DNA of 64,000 nucleotides, from positions 4,154,001-4,218,000 of the forward strand of contig NZ_CP108053.1 of assembly GCF_036173105.1 (NCBI RefSeq). The letters are read 5' to 3'. Numbering within the stretch: position 1 is the stretch's first letter; each line of letters opens with the position of its first letter. The stretch is from Streptomyces sp. NBC_00287. GTDB taxonomy: Bacteria; Actinomycetota; Actinomycetes; Streptomycetales; Streptomycetaceae. The translations under genes and the position numbers were made by a program. Below the pieces are notes generated by a model. That model had not been told where the DNA came from. It saw only the letters and a list, made by a program, of their open reading frames with translations, and searched no databases. Below, one piece after another: positions 16,752 through 25,959 of the stretch.

Positions 16752-16787
16752 GAAAGGGCCCTCCACGCGCGCGTGGAGGGCCCTTTC
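16752..16787. terminator. Perfect 36-bp palindromic terminator
   Basis: GAAAGGGCCCTCCACGCG is followed immediately by its reverse complement, with no unpaired loop in the DNA. It lies between the convergent 5-FCL and acylase genes and can end transcription in both directions. Confidence 0.9.
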
Positions 16788-16807
16788 GTGCGTTCACCGT
16801 GAGCGGC

Positions 16808-19582
16808 TCATGGCTTGAGCACCAGTGTGTCGCTCGTGCTCTCGTCGACCGCGCCGTCGGAGAAGGACCAGTCCAGCAGCTCGCCGTCGGCCCACTTGTC
16901 CGTCTGATCGGTGTAGTGGGCGCTGTAGGCGTGCCCGGAGGCACCGGTGAGGTTGATCCACTTCGACTTGTCGAGGTCGCCGAGGTTGACCACCATCCGC
17001 ATCGACGGCACCCAGACGACGCCGTAGCCGCCGGCGGCGTTCCAGCCGGTGGCGTTGACCGTCGCCTCGCCGCCGCTGAGCTTCCAGGGGCCGCGGTTGA
17101 GGACGTACTGCAGGAAGCCGGGGCCGTCGGTGCCGAGGGTCTGGTTCTTCAGGAACAGGCGGTGCAGCCTGCCCCAGCTCCAGGTGTCGATGTCCTTGCC
17201 GAGCTTGGCGGTCAGCTCCCAGCGGGCGTCGATCATGGCGCGCTCGAACAGCTCGTCGCGGTTGTCGGCCTTGGGGCGGGTGCCCGACTGGGGCGTCTTC
17301 CACCAGTCGCTGTCCTCGTCGTCCATGAGCTTGCGCACGACCTCGAACCAGCGGTCGCCACCGTCCGGCTGCGCCTGGTCGGCGTCGCGCTGGCCGCACT
17401 CGCGGACCTTCTCGACCTCGTCCGCCGGACCGGTCGTGTTGACCGGGTCGACCCACAGGCACTGGCCCTTGACCCGCAACTCCTTGGGCAGCTTGTTGCC
17501 GAAGGAGAGCTTGAGGATGTTGCGCCAGACCGAGTTGAAGTAGGCGGCGGCCGCCGAGTCGGCGTCCTGGGTGTAGTCCCAGCCCTCCAGGAGCTTTTGC
17601 GCCTCGCGGACGTCCTTGTCGGCGATGTCCAGCTTCAGCAGCTTCGGCACCAGCAGCTTGGCGATCTCGCTGCTGTTGTCGAGCTGCATCTGGCGCATGT
17701 CGTCGGTGGAGATCTTGCCGCCGTCGTCGATCTTCGACTTGATCAGGTCGGTGATGCGCTGGCTGCGCGTGCCGTAGCCCCAGTCCTCGGTGAGGGTGTA
17801 GGGGTATTTGTCCTTGTCGACCACGGCCTGGTTGGCGGTGACGATGTACCCGCGCGCGGGGTCGAACTCGAAGGGCAGCTCGTCCTGCGGGATGTAGCCG
17901 GTCCAGCGGTACTTGGAGTCCCAGCCCGGCTGCGGGATCGAGCCGTCGGCCTTCGCCCCGCGCGTGGGGATCTTTCCGGGCAGGGTGTAGCCGATGTGGC
18001 CCTCGGTGTCGGCGTAGATCAGGTTCTGCGAGGGCACGTCGAACAGGGCGGCGGCGGCGCGGAAGTCGCTCCAGTTCGCGGCCTTGTTCATCGCGAAGAC
18101 GGCATCCATGGAGGTGCCCGGGTCCAGCGCGGTCCAGCGCAGGGAGATGCCGTAGCCGTCGCCGCGGTCGGGTGCGGAGGCGTCGACGGCGGCCTTCTTG
18201 CCGACCTTCACCAGCTCGTCGCTGCGGTCGGAGAGCAAGGGCCCGCTCCCGGTCTCGCGGACGACGATCTTCTTGGACGTGCCGCCGGCGACCTTGATGG
18301 TCTCCTCGCGCGTCTTGAACGGCTTGACCTTGCCGTCGTAGAGGTAGCCGTCGCCGGTGAGCTTCTCCAGGTAGAGGTCGGTGACGTCGACGCCCGAGTT
18401 GGTCATGCCCCAGGAGATGTTCTGGTTATGGCCGATGATCACACCGGGCATGCCGGCGAAGGTGTAACCGGTGACGTCGTACTGGCACTTGCTGGAGACG
18501 CTGCGGCAGTGCAGGCCCATCTGGTACCAGACGGACGGCAACGACGCCGACAGGTGCGGGTCGTTGGCCAGCAGGGGCTTACCGGTGATGGTGTGGTCGC
18601 CGGAGACGACCCAGGAGTTGGAGCCGATGCCGTTGCCGTTCACGCCGACGGCCGTGGGAAGGTCCTCCAGGACGTCGTACAGGCCCGAGAGCTGGCTCTC
18701 CAGGCCCGTGGTGCCTCCGGTGGACGATCCGGCCGTGGAGGTGCCGTCGGTGGACGCGCTGCCGGTGGAGGTGCCGCCGGTGGAGGTGCCGCCGCCCTGC
18801 TCGAACGTCCCGGTGAGCTCGTCGTACTGGCCCTCCTGGACGATCGCCTTGTTCCGGTCGTACGGGTACTGCGGGTAGAGGTCGTCGATCTGCTGCGGGC
18901 CCAGACGACTGGTCATCAGGGCGCGGTCGATCTCGTCCTCCATGTTGCCGCGCAGGTCCCAGGCCATCGCCTTCAGCCACGAGACCGAGTCGACCGGGGT
19001 CCACTCCTCGGGCTTGTAGTCGTTGGCGAAACCGAGAGCGGCGTACTCCAGGGAGAGCTCCTCGCCTTCCTTGCCTTCCAGGTAGGCGTTGACTCCCTTG
19101 GCGTAGGCCTGGAGGTACTTCTTGGTGGCGTCCGACAGCTTGCTGTCGTACTCCTCCTGCGCGATGCGGTCCCAGCCCAGGGTGCGCAGGAACTCGTCGT
19201 TGTCGACCTGGCTCTTGCCGAACATCTCCGACAGGCGCCCGGAGGTCATGTGACGGCGCACGTCCATCTCGTAGAACCGGTCCTGCGCCTGGACGAAGCC
19301 CTGCGCCATGAACAGGTCCTCGTCGGAGGAGGCGTAGATCTGCGGGATGCCGTAGCCGTCGCGCTTCACGTCGACCGGGCCCGACAGGCCATCGAGCGTG
19401 ATCGAACCCTTGGTCTGCGGGAAGGAGGCACGGACTGTACTGATGGACCAGTACGCCCCGTACGCGACGCCGCCGATCATGGCCAGCACGAGGACGAGGA
19501 CGATCAGACGGGCTCTGCGCCCCTTCTTCCTGCCGGACTTGCCGGGCTGCTGACCCGTAGAGGCGGTGGTGTTGGGGGGCAT
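16808..19582 (-). CDS. Penicillin acylase family Ntn-hydrolase (membrane-anchored)
   Basis: 924 residues. A basic N-terminus and one membrane anchor (LIVLVLVLAMIGGVAYGAYW) are followed by the alpha chain, a linker, and the beta chain that begins at Ser321 in GIGSNSWVVSG; by family analogy the Gly-Ser bond is cut by autoprocessing and that Ser becomes the N-terminal nucleophile. It would hydrolyse amides such as acyl-homoserine lactones or beta-lactam side chains outside the membrane; the true substrate is unknown. Just before the cleavage site lies a low-complexity STGG/STDG linker, about residues 262-285. ATG 19582 is preferred because it places the anchor correctly. Confidence 0.88.
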   Translation of the reverse strand: MPPNTTASTGQQPGKSGRKKGRRARLIVLVLVLAMIGGVAYGAYWSISTVRASFPQTKGSITLDGLSGPVDVKRDGYGIPQIYASSDEDLFMAQGFVQAQDRFYEMDVRRHMTSGRLSEMFGKSQVDNDEFLRTLGWDRIAQEEYDSKLSDATKKYLQAYAKGVNAYLEGKEGEELSLEYAALGFANDYKPEEWTPVDSVSWLKAMAWDLRGNMEDEIDRALMTSRLGPQQIDDLYPQYPYDRNKAIVQEGQYDELTGTFEQGGGTSTGGTSTGSASTDGTSTAGSSTGGTTGLESQLSGLYDVLEDLPTAVGVNGNGIGSNSWVVSGDHTITGKPLLANDPHLSASLPSVWYQMGLHCRSVSSKCQYDVTGYTFAGMPGVIIGHNQNISWGMTNSGVDVTDLYLEKLTGDGYLYDGKVKPFKTREETIKVAGGTSKKIVVRETGSGPLLSDRSDELVKVGKKAAVDASAPDRGDGYGISLRWTALDPGTSMDAVFAMNKAANWSDFRAAAALFDVPSQNLIYADTEGHIGYTLPGKIPTRGAKADGSIPQPGWDSKYRWTGYIPQDELPFEFDPARGYIVTANQAVVDKDKYPYTLTEDWGYGTRSQRITDLIKSKIDDGGKISTDDMRQMQLDNSSEIAKLLVPKLLKLDIADKDVREAQKLLEGWDYTQDADSAAAAYFNSVWRNILKLSFGNKLPKELRVKGQCLWVDPVNTTGPADEVEKVRECGQRDADQAQPDGGDRWFEVVRKLMDDEDSDWWKTPQSGTRPKADNRDELFERAMIDARWELTAKLGKDIDTWSWGRLHRLFLKNQTLGTDGPGFLQYVLNRGPWKLSGGEATVNATGWNAAGGYGVVWVPSMRMVVNLGDLDKSKWINLTGASGHAYSAHYTDQTDKWADGELLDWSFSDGAVDESTSDTLVLKP

Positions 19583-19820
19583 CGCTGTCCTTGCTGTCCT
19601 AACGCGAGCGGCAGGCGGGCTTATCCATTTGACTGAGCGCTGGAGCAACCATAGGCGCAGGGCCCCGCGCCACTTGACGCGGAGTAGGGAACCACGGCGC
19701 ACGAGCGTTCGATCATGCCCGGCGAACGTCAAGAAATCGTCAAGAGTTAGGTAAGGTAACGAAGTAGTTGGGTGCGGAGTTCAGCCACTTCGTGTCCTAT
19801 GTACGTGAGCTCACGCGCGC

Positions 19821-21359
19821 GTGCCCGTGAGCCAGGGAAGGGAACGGCCGCTGACTGTCCACGACCTCAACCAGCTCCTGCTCGTCTGCTCGCTCGTCCT
19901 GCTCGTCGCCGTCGCAGCGGTCCGGATCTCCTCGCGCAGCGGGCTCCCCAGCCTGCTCGTGTACATGGGCATCGGCGTCGCCATGGGGCAGGACGGCATC
20001 GGCGACATCAAGTTCGACAATGCCGAGCTGACGCAGGTCATCGGGTATGCGGCCCTGGTCGTGATCCTTGCCGAGGGTGGTCTGGGCACGAAGTGGAAAG
20101 AGGTCAAGCCGGCCCTTCCCGCCGCCACCACGCTGGCGCTGGCGGGCGTCGCGGTGAGCGTCGGTGTGACGGCGACGGCCGCGCATTACCTGACCGGTCT
20201 CGAGTGGCGTCAGGCGCTCATCGTCGGTGCCGTCGTCTCCTCCACGGACGCCGCCGCGGTCTTCTCCGTACTACGGAAAATCCCCCTCCCCGCGCGCGTG
20301 ACGGGCACCTTGGAGGCGGAGTCCGGCTTCAACGACGCCCCCGTGGTCATTCTGGTGGTCGCCTTCTCGCACGCCGGCCCCATCGAGCACTGGTACGTGC
20401 TGGTGGGCGAGATAGCGCTGGAGCTGGCCATCGGCGCCGCCATCGGCATCGCGGTGGGCTTCCTGGGCTCCTGGGGACTGCGGCACGTGGCACTGCCCGC
20501 CTCCGGCCTCTACCCGATCGCCGTCATGGCCATCGCCGTCGTGGCGTACGCGGCGGGCGCCCTGGCCCACGGCAGCGGCTTCCTGGCGGTGTACCTCGCC
20601 TCCATGGTGATGGGCAACGCCAGACTGCCCCACTGGCCGGCCACGCGCGGGTTCGCCGACGGGCTCGGCTGGATCGCCCAGATCGGCATGTTCGTCCTGC
20701 TCGGCCTCCTGGTCACCCCGCACGAGCTGGGCGACGACATCCTGCCCGCCCTCGTCATCGGCCTGGTGCTGACGATGATCGCGCGCCCGCTGAGCGTCGT
20801 GCTCTGTCTGACGCCGTTCCGGGTGCCGTGGCAGGAGCAGACGCTGATGTCCTGGGCCGGCCTGCGCGGCGCCGTCCCCATCATCCTGGCGACGATCCCG
20901 ATGGTCGGCGGCGTCGAGGACAGCCGCCGCATCTTCAACGTCGTCTTCGTCCTGGTCGTCGTCTATACCCTGGTCCAGGGACCGACCCTGCCCTGGCTCG
21001 CCCGCAAGCTGCGGCTCGGCGAGGACGCGGAGGCCGCCGCCGACCTCGGCATCGAGTCGGCGCCGCTGGAGCGGCTGCGCGGGCACCTGCTCTCCGTCAC
21101 GATCCCCGAGGGCTCGAAGATGCACGGCGTCGAGATCAACGAGCTCCGGCTGCCCGCCGGCGCCGCCGTCACCCTGGTCGTGCGGGACGGGAAATCGTTC
21201 GTCCCGCTTCCCACGACAGTGCTGCGGCGCGGCGACGAGCTGCTCGTGGTCGCCACGGATCCGGTACGGGACGCCGCGGAGCGGCGGCTTCGGGCCGTGG
21301 GGCACGGGGGCAAGCTGGCCGGATGGCTGGGGACGAACGGCGAGGGCCCCGGTAGTTAA
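19821..21359 (+). CDS. Potassium/proton antiporter, CPA1 family with C-terminal TrkA-C domain
   Basis: About 512 residues: some twelve membrane segments with the CPA motifs SSTDAAAVFSVL and ESGFNDAPVVIL (ion-binding Asp residues), then a cytoplasmic C-terminal part (VTIPEGSKMHGVEINELRLP) that looks like a TrkA-C regulatory domain. This is the NhaP2/CvrA type that exports K+ against H+. GTG 19821 is the first standard start, but a CTG at 19851, ten codons later, has the only good ribosome site (GGGAAGGGAAC) and precedes the conserved TVHDLNQLLL, so the real start is probably that CTG. Confidence 0.88.
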   Translation: MPVSQGRERPLTVHDLNQLLLVCSLVLLVAVAAVRISSRSGLPSLLVYMGIGVAMGQDGIGDIKFDNAELTQVIGYAALVVILAEGGLGTKWKEVKPALPAATTLALAGVAVSVGVTATAAHYLTGLEWRQALIVGAVVSSTDAAAVFSVLRKIPLPARVTGTLEAESGFNDAPVVILVVAFSHAGPIEHWYVLVGEIALELAIGAAIGIAVGFLGSWGLRHVALPASGLYPIAVMAIAVVAYAAGALAHGSGFLAVYLASMVMGNARLPHWPATRGFADGLGWIAQIGMFVLLGLLVTPHELGDDILPALVIGLVLTMIARPLSVVLCLTPFRVPWQEQTLMSWAGLRGAVPIILATIPMVGGVEDSRRIFNVVFVLVVVYTLVQGPTLPWLARKLRLGEDAEAAADLGIESAPLERLRGHLLSVTIPEGSKMHGVEINELRLPAGAAVTLVVRDGKSFVPLPTTVLRRGDELLVVATDPVRDAAERRLRAVGHGGKLAGWLGTNGEGPGS

Positions 21360-21638
21360 GGGCGCGTTTCGCACCGTTCACACCCCATTCATTCACAGGC
21401 GCCCCGGCGCCATGGTGCTCGTTTTCACAGGTGCACTTGCGGTTGCCCCCTGTACGATGAAGGCGCACCTAGATCGAACCAACTCTGCCTGACGCAGAGC
21501 TGGCGCGACCGTATGGCGGCCGGGACGCCCTCCCGCAGTGGCGCCGGTATCTACCGCAGTTCCGCGCAAGAGGACAGCTCTCGGCGCCGCCTCCCATCTG
21601 CAGGGGCCGCGCTACCAGGTGGCAGAAAGGCACGGGCC

Positions 21639-22931
21639 GTGGAATCCACGGTCACCACCGAGCCGTCGAAGACCTCGCCGGCATCCTCCCGCCCGGGATA
21701 CGGACAGCTGCTGCGCACCCGCGGCGCCTGGACGTTCCTGCTCCCCGGCTTCGCGGCGCGCCAGCCGTTCGCGATGCTCACCATCTCCATCGTGCTGCTC
21801 GTGCAGCACACCACCGGCTCGTACGGCGCCGCGGGCGCCGCCGCCGCCGTCACCGGCGTCTCCATGGCGCTGTTCGCGCCCTACACCGGGCGCCTCGCCG
21901 ACCGGTACGGGCAGCGTTCCGTCCTGATCCCCGGCGTGCTGGTGCACGCGCTGGCGGGTCTGACACTGACGGCGCTCGCGCTGGCGGACGCGCCCCTGTG
22001 GGCGCTGTTCGTGGCGGCCGTGCCCACCGGCGCCTCGGTTCCGCAGGTCGGTCCGATGGTCCGCGCCCGCTGGGGCGTGAAGCTCCAGGGCTCGCCCCTC
22101 AAGACCACCGCGGCGGCCTTCGAGTCCGTCACCGACGAGCTGACCTTCGTCGTGGGCCCGCTGCTGGCGACCGCGCTGTGCACGGCCGTCGACCCGGCCG
22201 CCGGCCTGGTCACGGAGGCCGCGCTGACGCTGATCGGCGGTCTGCTGTTCGCCGCGCAGAAGAGCACGCAGCCCTCCGTCGCCGTCGACGGGCACACGCG
22301 CGTGGAGCGCACCTCCGCGCTGCGCATCCCCGGCGTGCGCGTGCTGATCGTGACCTTCCTGGGCATCGGTTCCGTCTTCGGCGGCATGCAGGTCTCGCTG
22401 GCCGCGTTCACCGAGTCGATCGGCGAACCGGGGCTGAACGGCGTCCTGTACGGCGTCTTCGCCGCCGGCAACATGATCTCCGGCATCGCGTGCGGCGCCA
22501 TCGCGTGGAAGGTTGCCCCGCAGCGGCGCCTCGTCCTCGGCTACGCCGCCCTCGCGCTCGCCGCGTCCGGTCTGTGGGCCGCGCACTCCGTGCTCGTCCT
22601 GGCCGGCCTCGGCCTCCTGGTCGGCATGTGCATCGCGCCCGCCCTGATCACCGGCTACACGCTGGTGGAGGGCCTGGTCCCGGCCGGTGCCCGCACCGAG
22701 GCCTTCACCTGGCTCACCGGCGCGGTGGCACTCGGTCAGGCGGGCGCCGTCACGGTCGCCGGACAGCTGGAGGACCGCTTCTGGGGCGGCGCCGGATTCC
22801 TGGTGCCGACGGTCGGCACGCTGCTCGCCCTGGCGACGCTTCTGGCGCTGCGTTCCCGGCTGGCGGCACGCCCCCGCAGCCGTACCGTCGCACGTGGCGT
22901 CGGTCACCGCGTGCCGGTGACGGTGGACTGA
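21639..22931 (+). CDS. MFS transporter
   Basis: 430 residues with about twelve hydrophobic segments and the MFS loop signature GRLADRYGQRSV between segments two and three. The substrate is unknown; family members of this type in Streptomyces are usually treated as drug or metabolite exporters. GTG 21639 follows an AGAAAGG ribosome site and precedes a short polar leader; the frame extends further upstream but without coding character. No regulator is adjacent. Confidence 0.85.
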   Translation: MESTVTTEPSKTSPASSRPGYGQLLRTRGAWTFLLPGFAARQPFAMLTISIVLLVQHTTGSYGAAGAAAAVTGVSMALFAPYTGRLADRYGQRSVLIPGVLVHALAGLTLTALALADAPLWALFVAAVPTGASVPQVGPMVRARWGVKLQGSPLKTTAAAFESVTDELTFVVGPLLATALCTAVDPAAGLVTEAALTLIGGLLFAAQKSTQPSVAVDGHTRVERTSALRIPGVRVLIVTFLGIGSVFGGMQVSLAAFTESIGEPGLNGVLYGVFAAGNMISGIACGAIAWKVAPQRRLVLGYAALALAASGLWAAHSVLVLAGLGLLVGMCIAPALITGYTLVEGLVPAGARTEAFTWLTGAVALGQAGAVTVAGQLEDRFWGGAGFLVPTVGTLLALATLLALRSRLAARPRSRTVARGVGHRVPVTVD

Positions 22932-22961
22932 TCCCGAGGAATACGTCACTATGGACCGTCG

Positions 22962-22988
22962 TTAGCACTCATTGAGTGAGAGTGCCAG
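22962..22988 (+). promoter_or_regulatory. CIRCE element (HrcA operator)
   Basis: TTAGCACTC, nine bases, then GAGTGCCAG. The left arm is exact and the right arm differs from GAGTGCTAA at two positions. CIRCE is the operator of the heat-shock repressor HrcA. It ends ten bases before the GTG of the FmdB-type gene and touches its AGGAGG ribosome site, so HrcA binding would block this gene. Confidence 0.85.
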
Positions 22989-22998
22989 GAGGAAGACA

Positions 22999-23298
22999 GT
23001 GCCGACCTACCAGTACCAGTGCACCGAGTGCGGCGAGGGCCTCGAGGCGGTGCAGAAGTTCACCGACGACGCCCTGACCGAGTGCCCCAGCTGCAGTGGA
23101 CGCCTGAAGAAGGTGTTCTCCGCGGTCGGCATCGTCTTCAAGGGCTCCGGCTTCTACCGCAACGACAGCCGCGGCTCCTCGTCGAGCAGCTCGCCCGCGT
23201 CGTCGTCGTCGAAGTCGTCGACGCCCTCTACCTCGACGTCCTCGGACTCGAAGTCGTCGGGTTCGGGCACCTCAACCAGCAGCAGCTCCGCCGCGTAG
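22999..23298 (+). CDS. FmdB-family zinc ribbon protein
   Basis: 99 residues. The first half is the FmdB/CxxC zinc ribbon: YQCTECGEG and ECPSCSGRLKKVF give two CxxC pairs. The second half is almost only Ser, Thr, Gly, Ala and Lys and is probably disordered. The function of the family is not settled. GTG 22999 has a perfect AGGAGG ribosome site. A CIRCE operator directly in front predicts induction by heat or protein-folding stress through HrcA, which would link this small protein to proteostasis. Confidence 0.9.
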   Translation: MPTYQYQCTECGEGLEAVQKFTDDALTECPSCSGRLKKVFSAVGIVFKGSGFYRNDSRGSSSSSSPASSSSKSSTPSTSTSSDSKSSGSGTSTSSSSAA

Positions 23299-23313
23299 CA
23301 CCTCGCTCACGGG

Positions 23314-23345
23314 ACCCCGCCGTCGTAGGACGGCGGGGTTTTCCG
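23314..23345 (+). terminator. Intrinsic terminator after the FmdB gene
   Basis: ACCCCGCCGTC and GACGGCGGGGT pair perfectly around GTAG and are followed by TTTT. Confidence 0.9.
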
Positions 23346-23397
23346 CGTTCGCCGCAGCCCCTCTCGGCCGCGAACGGCCGCCAGCTAGTGTGACCGC

Positions 23398-24231
23398 ATG
23401 GCGAACGCAGAGATCGGTGTAATCGGCGGCTCCGGCTTCTACTCGTTCCTCGACGAGGTGACCGAGATCCAGGTGGACACCCCGTACGGGCCGCCCAGCG
23501 ACTCCCTCTTTCTCGGCGAGATCGCCGGCCGGCGGGTCGCCTTCCTGCCCCGGCACGGGCGCGGCCACCATCTGCCGCCGCACCGGATCAACTACCGGGC
23601 CAACCTGTGGGCCCTGCGCTCGGTGGGTGTGCGCCAGGTTCTGGGCCCGTGCGCGGTGGGCGGTCTGCGCCCCGAGTACGGTCCGGGCACGCTGCTCGTG
23701 CCGGATCAGCTGGTCGACCGTACGAAGTCCCGGGCGGGGTCGTACTTCGACGGGCTGCCGCTGCCCGGCGGCACCGTGCCGAACGTGGTGCATGTGTCAC
23801 TGGCCGATCCCTACTGCCCCGCCGGCAGGGCTGCGGCGCTGAAGGCGGCGCGCGGGCAGGACTGGGAGCCTGTGGACGGCGGCACGCTGGTCGTGATCGA
23901 GGGGCCGCGCTTCTCCACCCGTGCCGAATCGTTGTGGCACCAGGCGCAGGGCTGGTCGGTGGTGGGCATGACCGGTCATCCCGAGGCGGCGCTCGCCCGT
24001 GAACTCGAGCTCTGCTACACGTCGATGACGCTGGTCACCGACCTCGACGCGGGCGCCGAGACCGGCGAGGGCGTCTCGCACGACGAGGTGCTGCGGGTGT
24101 TCGCGGCGAACGTGGACCGGCTGCGGGGCGTGCTCTTCGACGCGGTGGCCGCGCTGCCCTCGAACGAGGAGCGGGACTGCCTGTGCACGTCGGCGCTCGG
24201 CGGTATGGACCCCGGGTTCGAGCTGCCGTAG
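23398..24231 (+). CDS. mtnP: S-methyl-5'-thioadenosine phosphorylase family protein
   Basis: 277 residues of the MTAP/purine nucleoside phosphorylase fold: GVIGGSGFYSF at the start, phosphate-binding LPRHGRGH, HRINYRANLWAL, then EGPRFSTRAES and VVGMTGHPEAALARELELCY with the acidic TDLDAG segment near the purine site. It cleaves methylthioadenosine, or in some actinobacteria a deaminated form, to recycle methionine and adenine; the choice of base cannot be told here. It is monocistronic, with a terminator upstream. Confidence 0.9.
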   Translation: MANAEIGVIGGSGFYSFLDEVTEIQVDTPYGPPSDSLFLGEIAGRRVAFLPRHGRGHHLPPHRINYRANLWALRSVGVRQVLGPCAVGGLRPEYGPGTLLVPDQLVDRTKSRAGSYFDGLPLPGGTVPNVVHVSLADPYCPAGRAAALKAARGQDWEPVDGGTLVVIEGPRFSTRAESLWHQAQGWSVVGMTGHPEAALARELELCYTSMTLVTDLDAGAETGEGVSHDEVLRVFAANVDRLRGVLFDAVAALPSNEERDCLCTSALGGMDPGFELP

Positions 24232-24414
24232 GGCCGGGCCGCGGGTCCCCTGTGGATTCGCGGCGCCGCATTTCCCGGGCGGAAGCCGGAACCTCACATT
24301 CGGGTGAGGGAGTTTTCCACAACCCGTCGGCCGTCCACCGGCCTCAGCGAGCGGCGGCGCGAAGCCTCATCGTGGGCTCGCAAGCCGTTCCCTCGTGGCA
24401 GGTGGTGGTTCCCC

Positions 24415-24981
24415 GTGTCCTTCGGTCCGTCTCCGACTCCTTCTCCCTTCTCACCCGCGTCCGCCGCCCCCCTTCCTCCGCGCCCGCTCGGCACGGACGC
24501 TCCTCCGACGTGCGAGGTGCCGCACTTCGCACCGGTGCGGGTGCGCGGCGGGCGGTTCCAACTGCGCCGGCTCGTACGGCATCGACGGCGGGCCGTGGCC
24601 GCGGGGCTCGCGGTCACGGCGGCGGCGCTCGTGGCGGCGGGCCCGCTGGACACCGACCGTGCGCGCGGGCATCCGGCGGCGGAGCCCGTACGCGAGCGGC
24701 GCGCCGTCGAGATGGTGACGGCGCCGGTGCGGATCGCCGACGGGGCCACGGTGCGGCTGCTGCGGCCCGGTGACCGGGTCGACGTCATCGCGGCCGAGGA
24801 GACGGCGGCGGGCGGGGACGCGCGGGTGGTCGCGCGCGGGGTGCGGGTGACGAAGGTGCCCGAGGCCCTGGACGACGCGGTCGACAGCGGCGCGCTGGTC
24901 GTGCTCACGGTGCCGCGGTCCACGGCGGCACGTCTGGTGGGCGCGAGTGCGACGGCACGACTGGCGGTGACACTGTGCTGA
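24415..24981 (+). CDS. SAF-domain protein, RcpC/CpaB-like
   Basis: 188 residues from GTG 24415 (the frame is open from 24304, without a good ribosome site). A proline-rich start leads to a basic stretch and one membrane segment (AVAAGLAVTAAALVAAGPL), then a SAF-type beta domain: APVRIADGATVRLLRPGDRVDVIA and a strand-rich end. Proteins of this shape, RcpC/CpaB, help assemble Flp-type pili, but no other pilus gene is nearby and many Streptomyces carry a lone copy. The function is therefore open. Confidence 0.7.
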   Translation: MSFGPSPTPSPFSPASAAPLPPRPLGTDAPPTCEVPHFAPVRVRGGRFQLRRLVRHRRRAVAAGLAVTAAALVAAGPLDTDRARGHPAAEPVRERRAVEMVTAPVRIADGATVRLLRPGDRVDVIAAEETAAGGDARVVARGVRVTKVPEALDDAVDSGALVVLTVPRSTAARLVGASATARLAVTLC

Positions 24982-25119
24982 GCCGTGTCTTTCGCCTGGT
25001 GCGTGACTGCCTGTCAAGTCCCTCGATCGAGCGATCGGATTGGACAGAATGGCCCAGCCCTGACGTAGGTTGCGGAGCGGCCTGTTCCACAACTTGCGCG
25101 TGCGAGGAGAGTCCCCGAG

Positions 25120-25596
25120 GTGAGCGAGAAGAAGGAACCGAGCATCGTGGACGGCTTCAAGGCCTTCCTGTTGCGCGGGAACGTCGTCGATCTGGCAGTA
25201 GCGGTGGTCATCGGCGCCGCCTTCACCAACATCGTCAACTCGGTGGTGAGGGGCGTCATCAACCCGCTCGTCGGGGCGATCGGGACCAAGAACCTCGACA
25301 GCTACAGCTCGTGTCTGAAGGGCCCCTGCGAGAAGGCCGCGGACGGCACGGTCACGAGCGGCGTGATGATCCTGTGGGGCTCGGTCCTGGGGGCGACGCT
25401 CAGCTTCGTGATCACCGCGGCGGTGGTCTATTTCCTGATGGTGCTGCCGATGTCGAAGTACCTGGCGCGCCAGGAGGCGCGCCGGAAGGCGAAGGAAGGC
25501 ACCCACGAGGTGATCGAGATCACCGAGCTGGAGGTGCTGAAGGAGATCCGCGACGCGCTGGTCGCGCAGCGCGGCTCGGGGCACAACGAGTCGTAG
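25120..25596 (+). CDS. mscL: Large-conductance mechanosensitive channel MscL
   Basis: 158 residues. The first helix FLLRGNVVDLAVAVVIGAAF carries the pore signature, followed by a periplasmic loop with two Cys, a second membrane helix (VITAAVVYFLMVLPM) and a charged C-terminal helix (EITELEVLKEIRDALVAQ). It opens under membrane tension to release solutes on osmotic downshock. GTG 25120 has a GAGGAGAG ribosome site upstream. The C-terminal helix extends a little beyond the E. coli length. Confidence 0.95.
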   Translation: MSEKKEPSIVDGFKAFLLRGNVVDLAVAVVIGAAFTNIVNSVVRGVINPLVGAIGTKNLDSYSSCLKGPCEKAADGTVTSGVMILWGSVLGATLSFVITAAVVYFLMVLPMSKYLARQEARRKAKEGTHEVIEITELEVLKEIRDALVAQRGSGHNES

Positions 25597-25631
25597 CGGC
25601 CCTCGAAGGGGCCGTGCGGGCGGGGGCCCGC
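25597..25631. terminator. Two small hairpins between convergent genes
   Basis: CGGCCC/GGGCCG directly after the mscL stop, then GCGGGC..GCCCGC. They probably end both mscL and the convergent small gene. Confidence 0.5.
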
Positions 25632-25636
25632 CGGAC

Positions 25637-25819
25637 TCAGAGGTGGTGGGGCGGCTTCTCGTCGAGGAAGCGCTTCAGATCGGCGGCGCTGTCGCTCGTG
25701 GCGCTCGGCCGCTCGCCCCACCCACGGTCCGTGTCGTCCGAGGACTGCTGGTCCAGCGGGTCGTCGAAGATCAGCGCTGCCTTCGGCTCGCGCGGCTCGG
25801 GGTCGGGGGCGGTGTCCAT
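25637..25819 (-). CDS. Small conserved hypothetical protein
   Basis: 60 residues, acidic and proline-rich at the start, ending in an amphipathic segment ADLKRFLDEKPPHHL. No family recognised. Strong third-position G/C use and its neat fit between mscL and the LtrA gene make it a likely real gene; no membrane segment or motif gives a function. Confidence 0.65.
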   Translation of the reverse strand: MDTAPDPEPREPKAALIFDDPLDQQSSDDTDRGWGERPSATSDSAADLKRFLDEKPPHHL

Positions 25820-25959
25820 GCCTCAAGGGTACGGCCCTGGCGGTGACGGCCTCGGCGGGCCGTCCGGCGGCTCCGACCGCGTACAGGCCGTGCGCGAGAC
25901 GACGCCCTGCCCCTCCTACAGCGAGCCAATTCGGCGCCTCATCTGCTGTGCTTGGACTC

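Noticed and set aside
19755-19773. TTAGGTAAGG resembling half of an iron-box (DmdR) before the antiporter
   Set aside because: The right half does not mirror the left; only a half-site fits, and neither flanking gene is iron-related.
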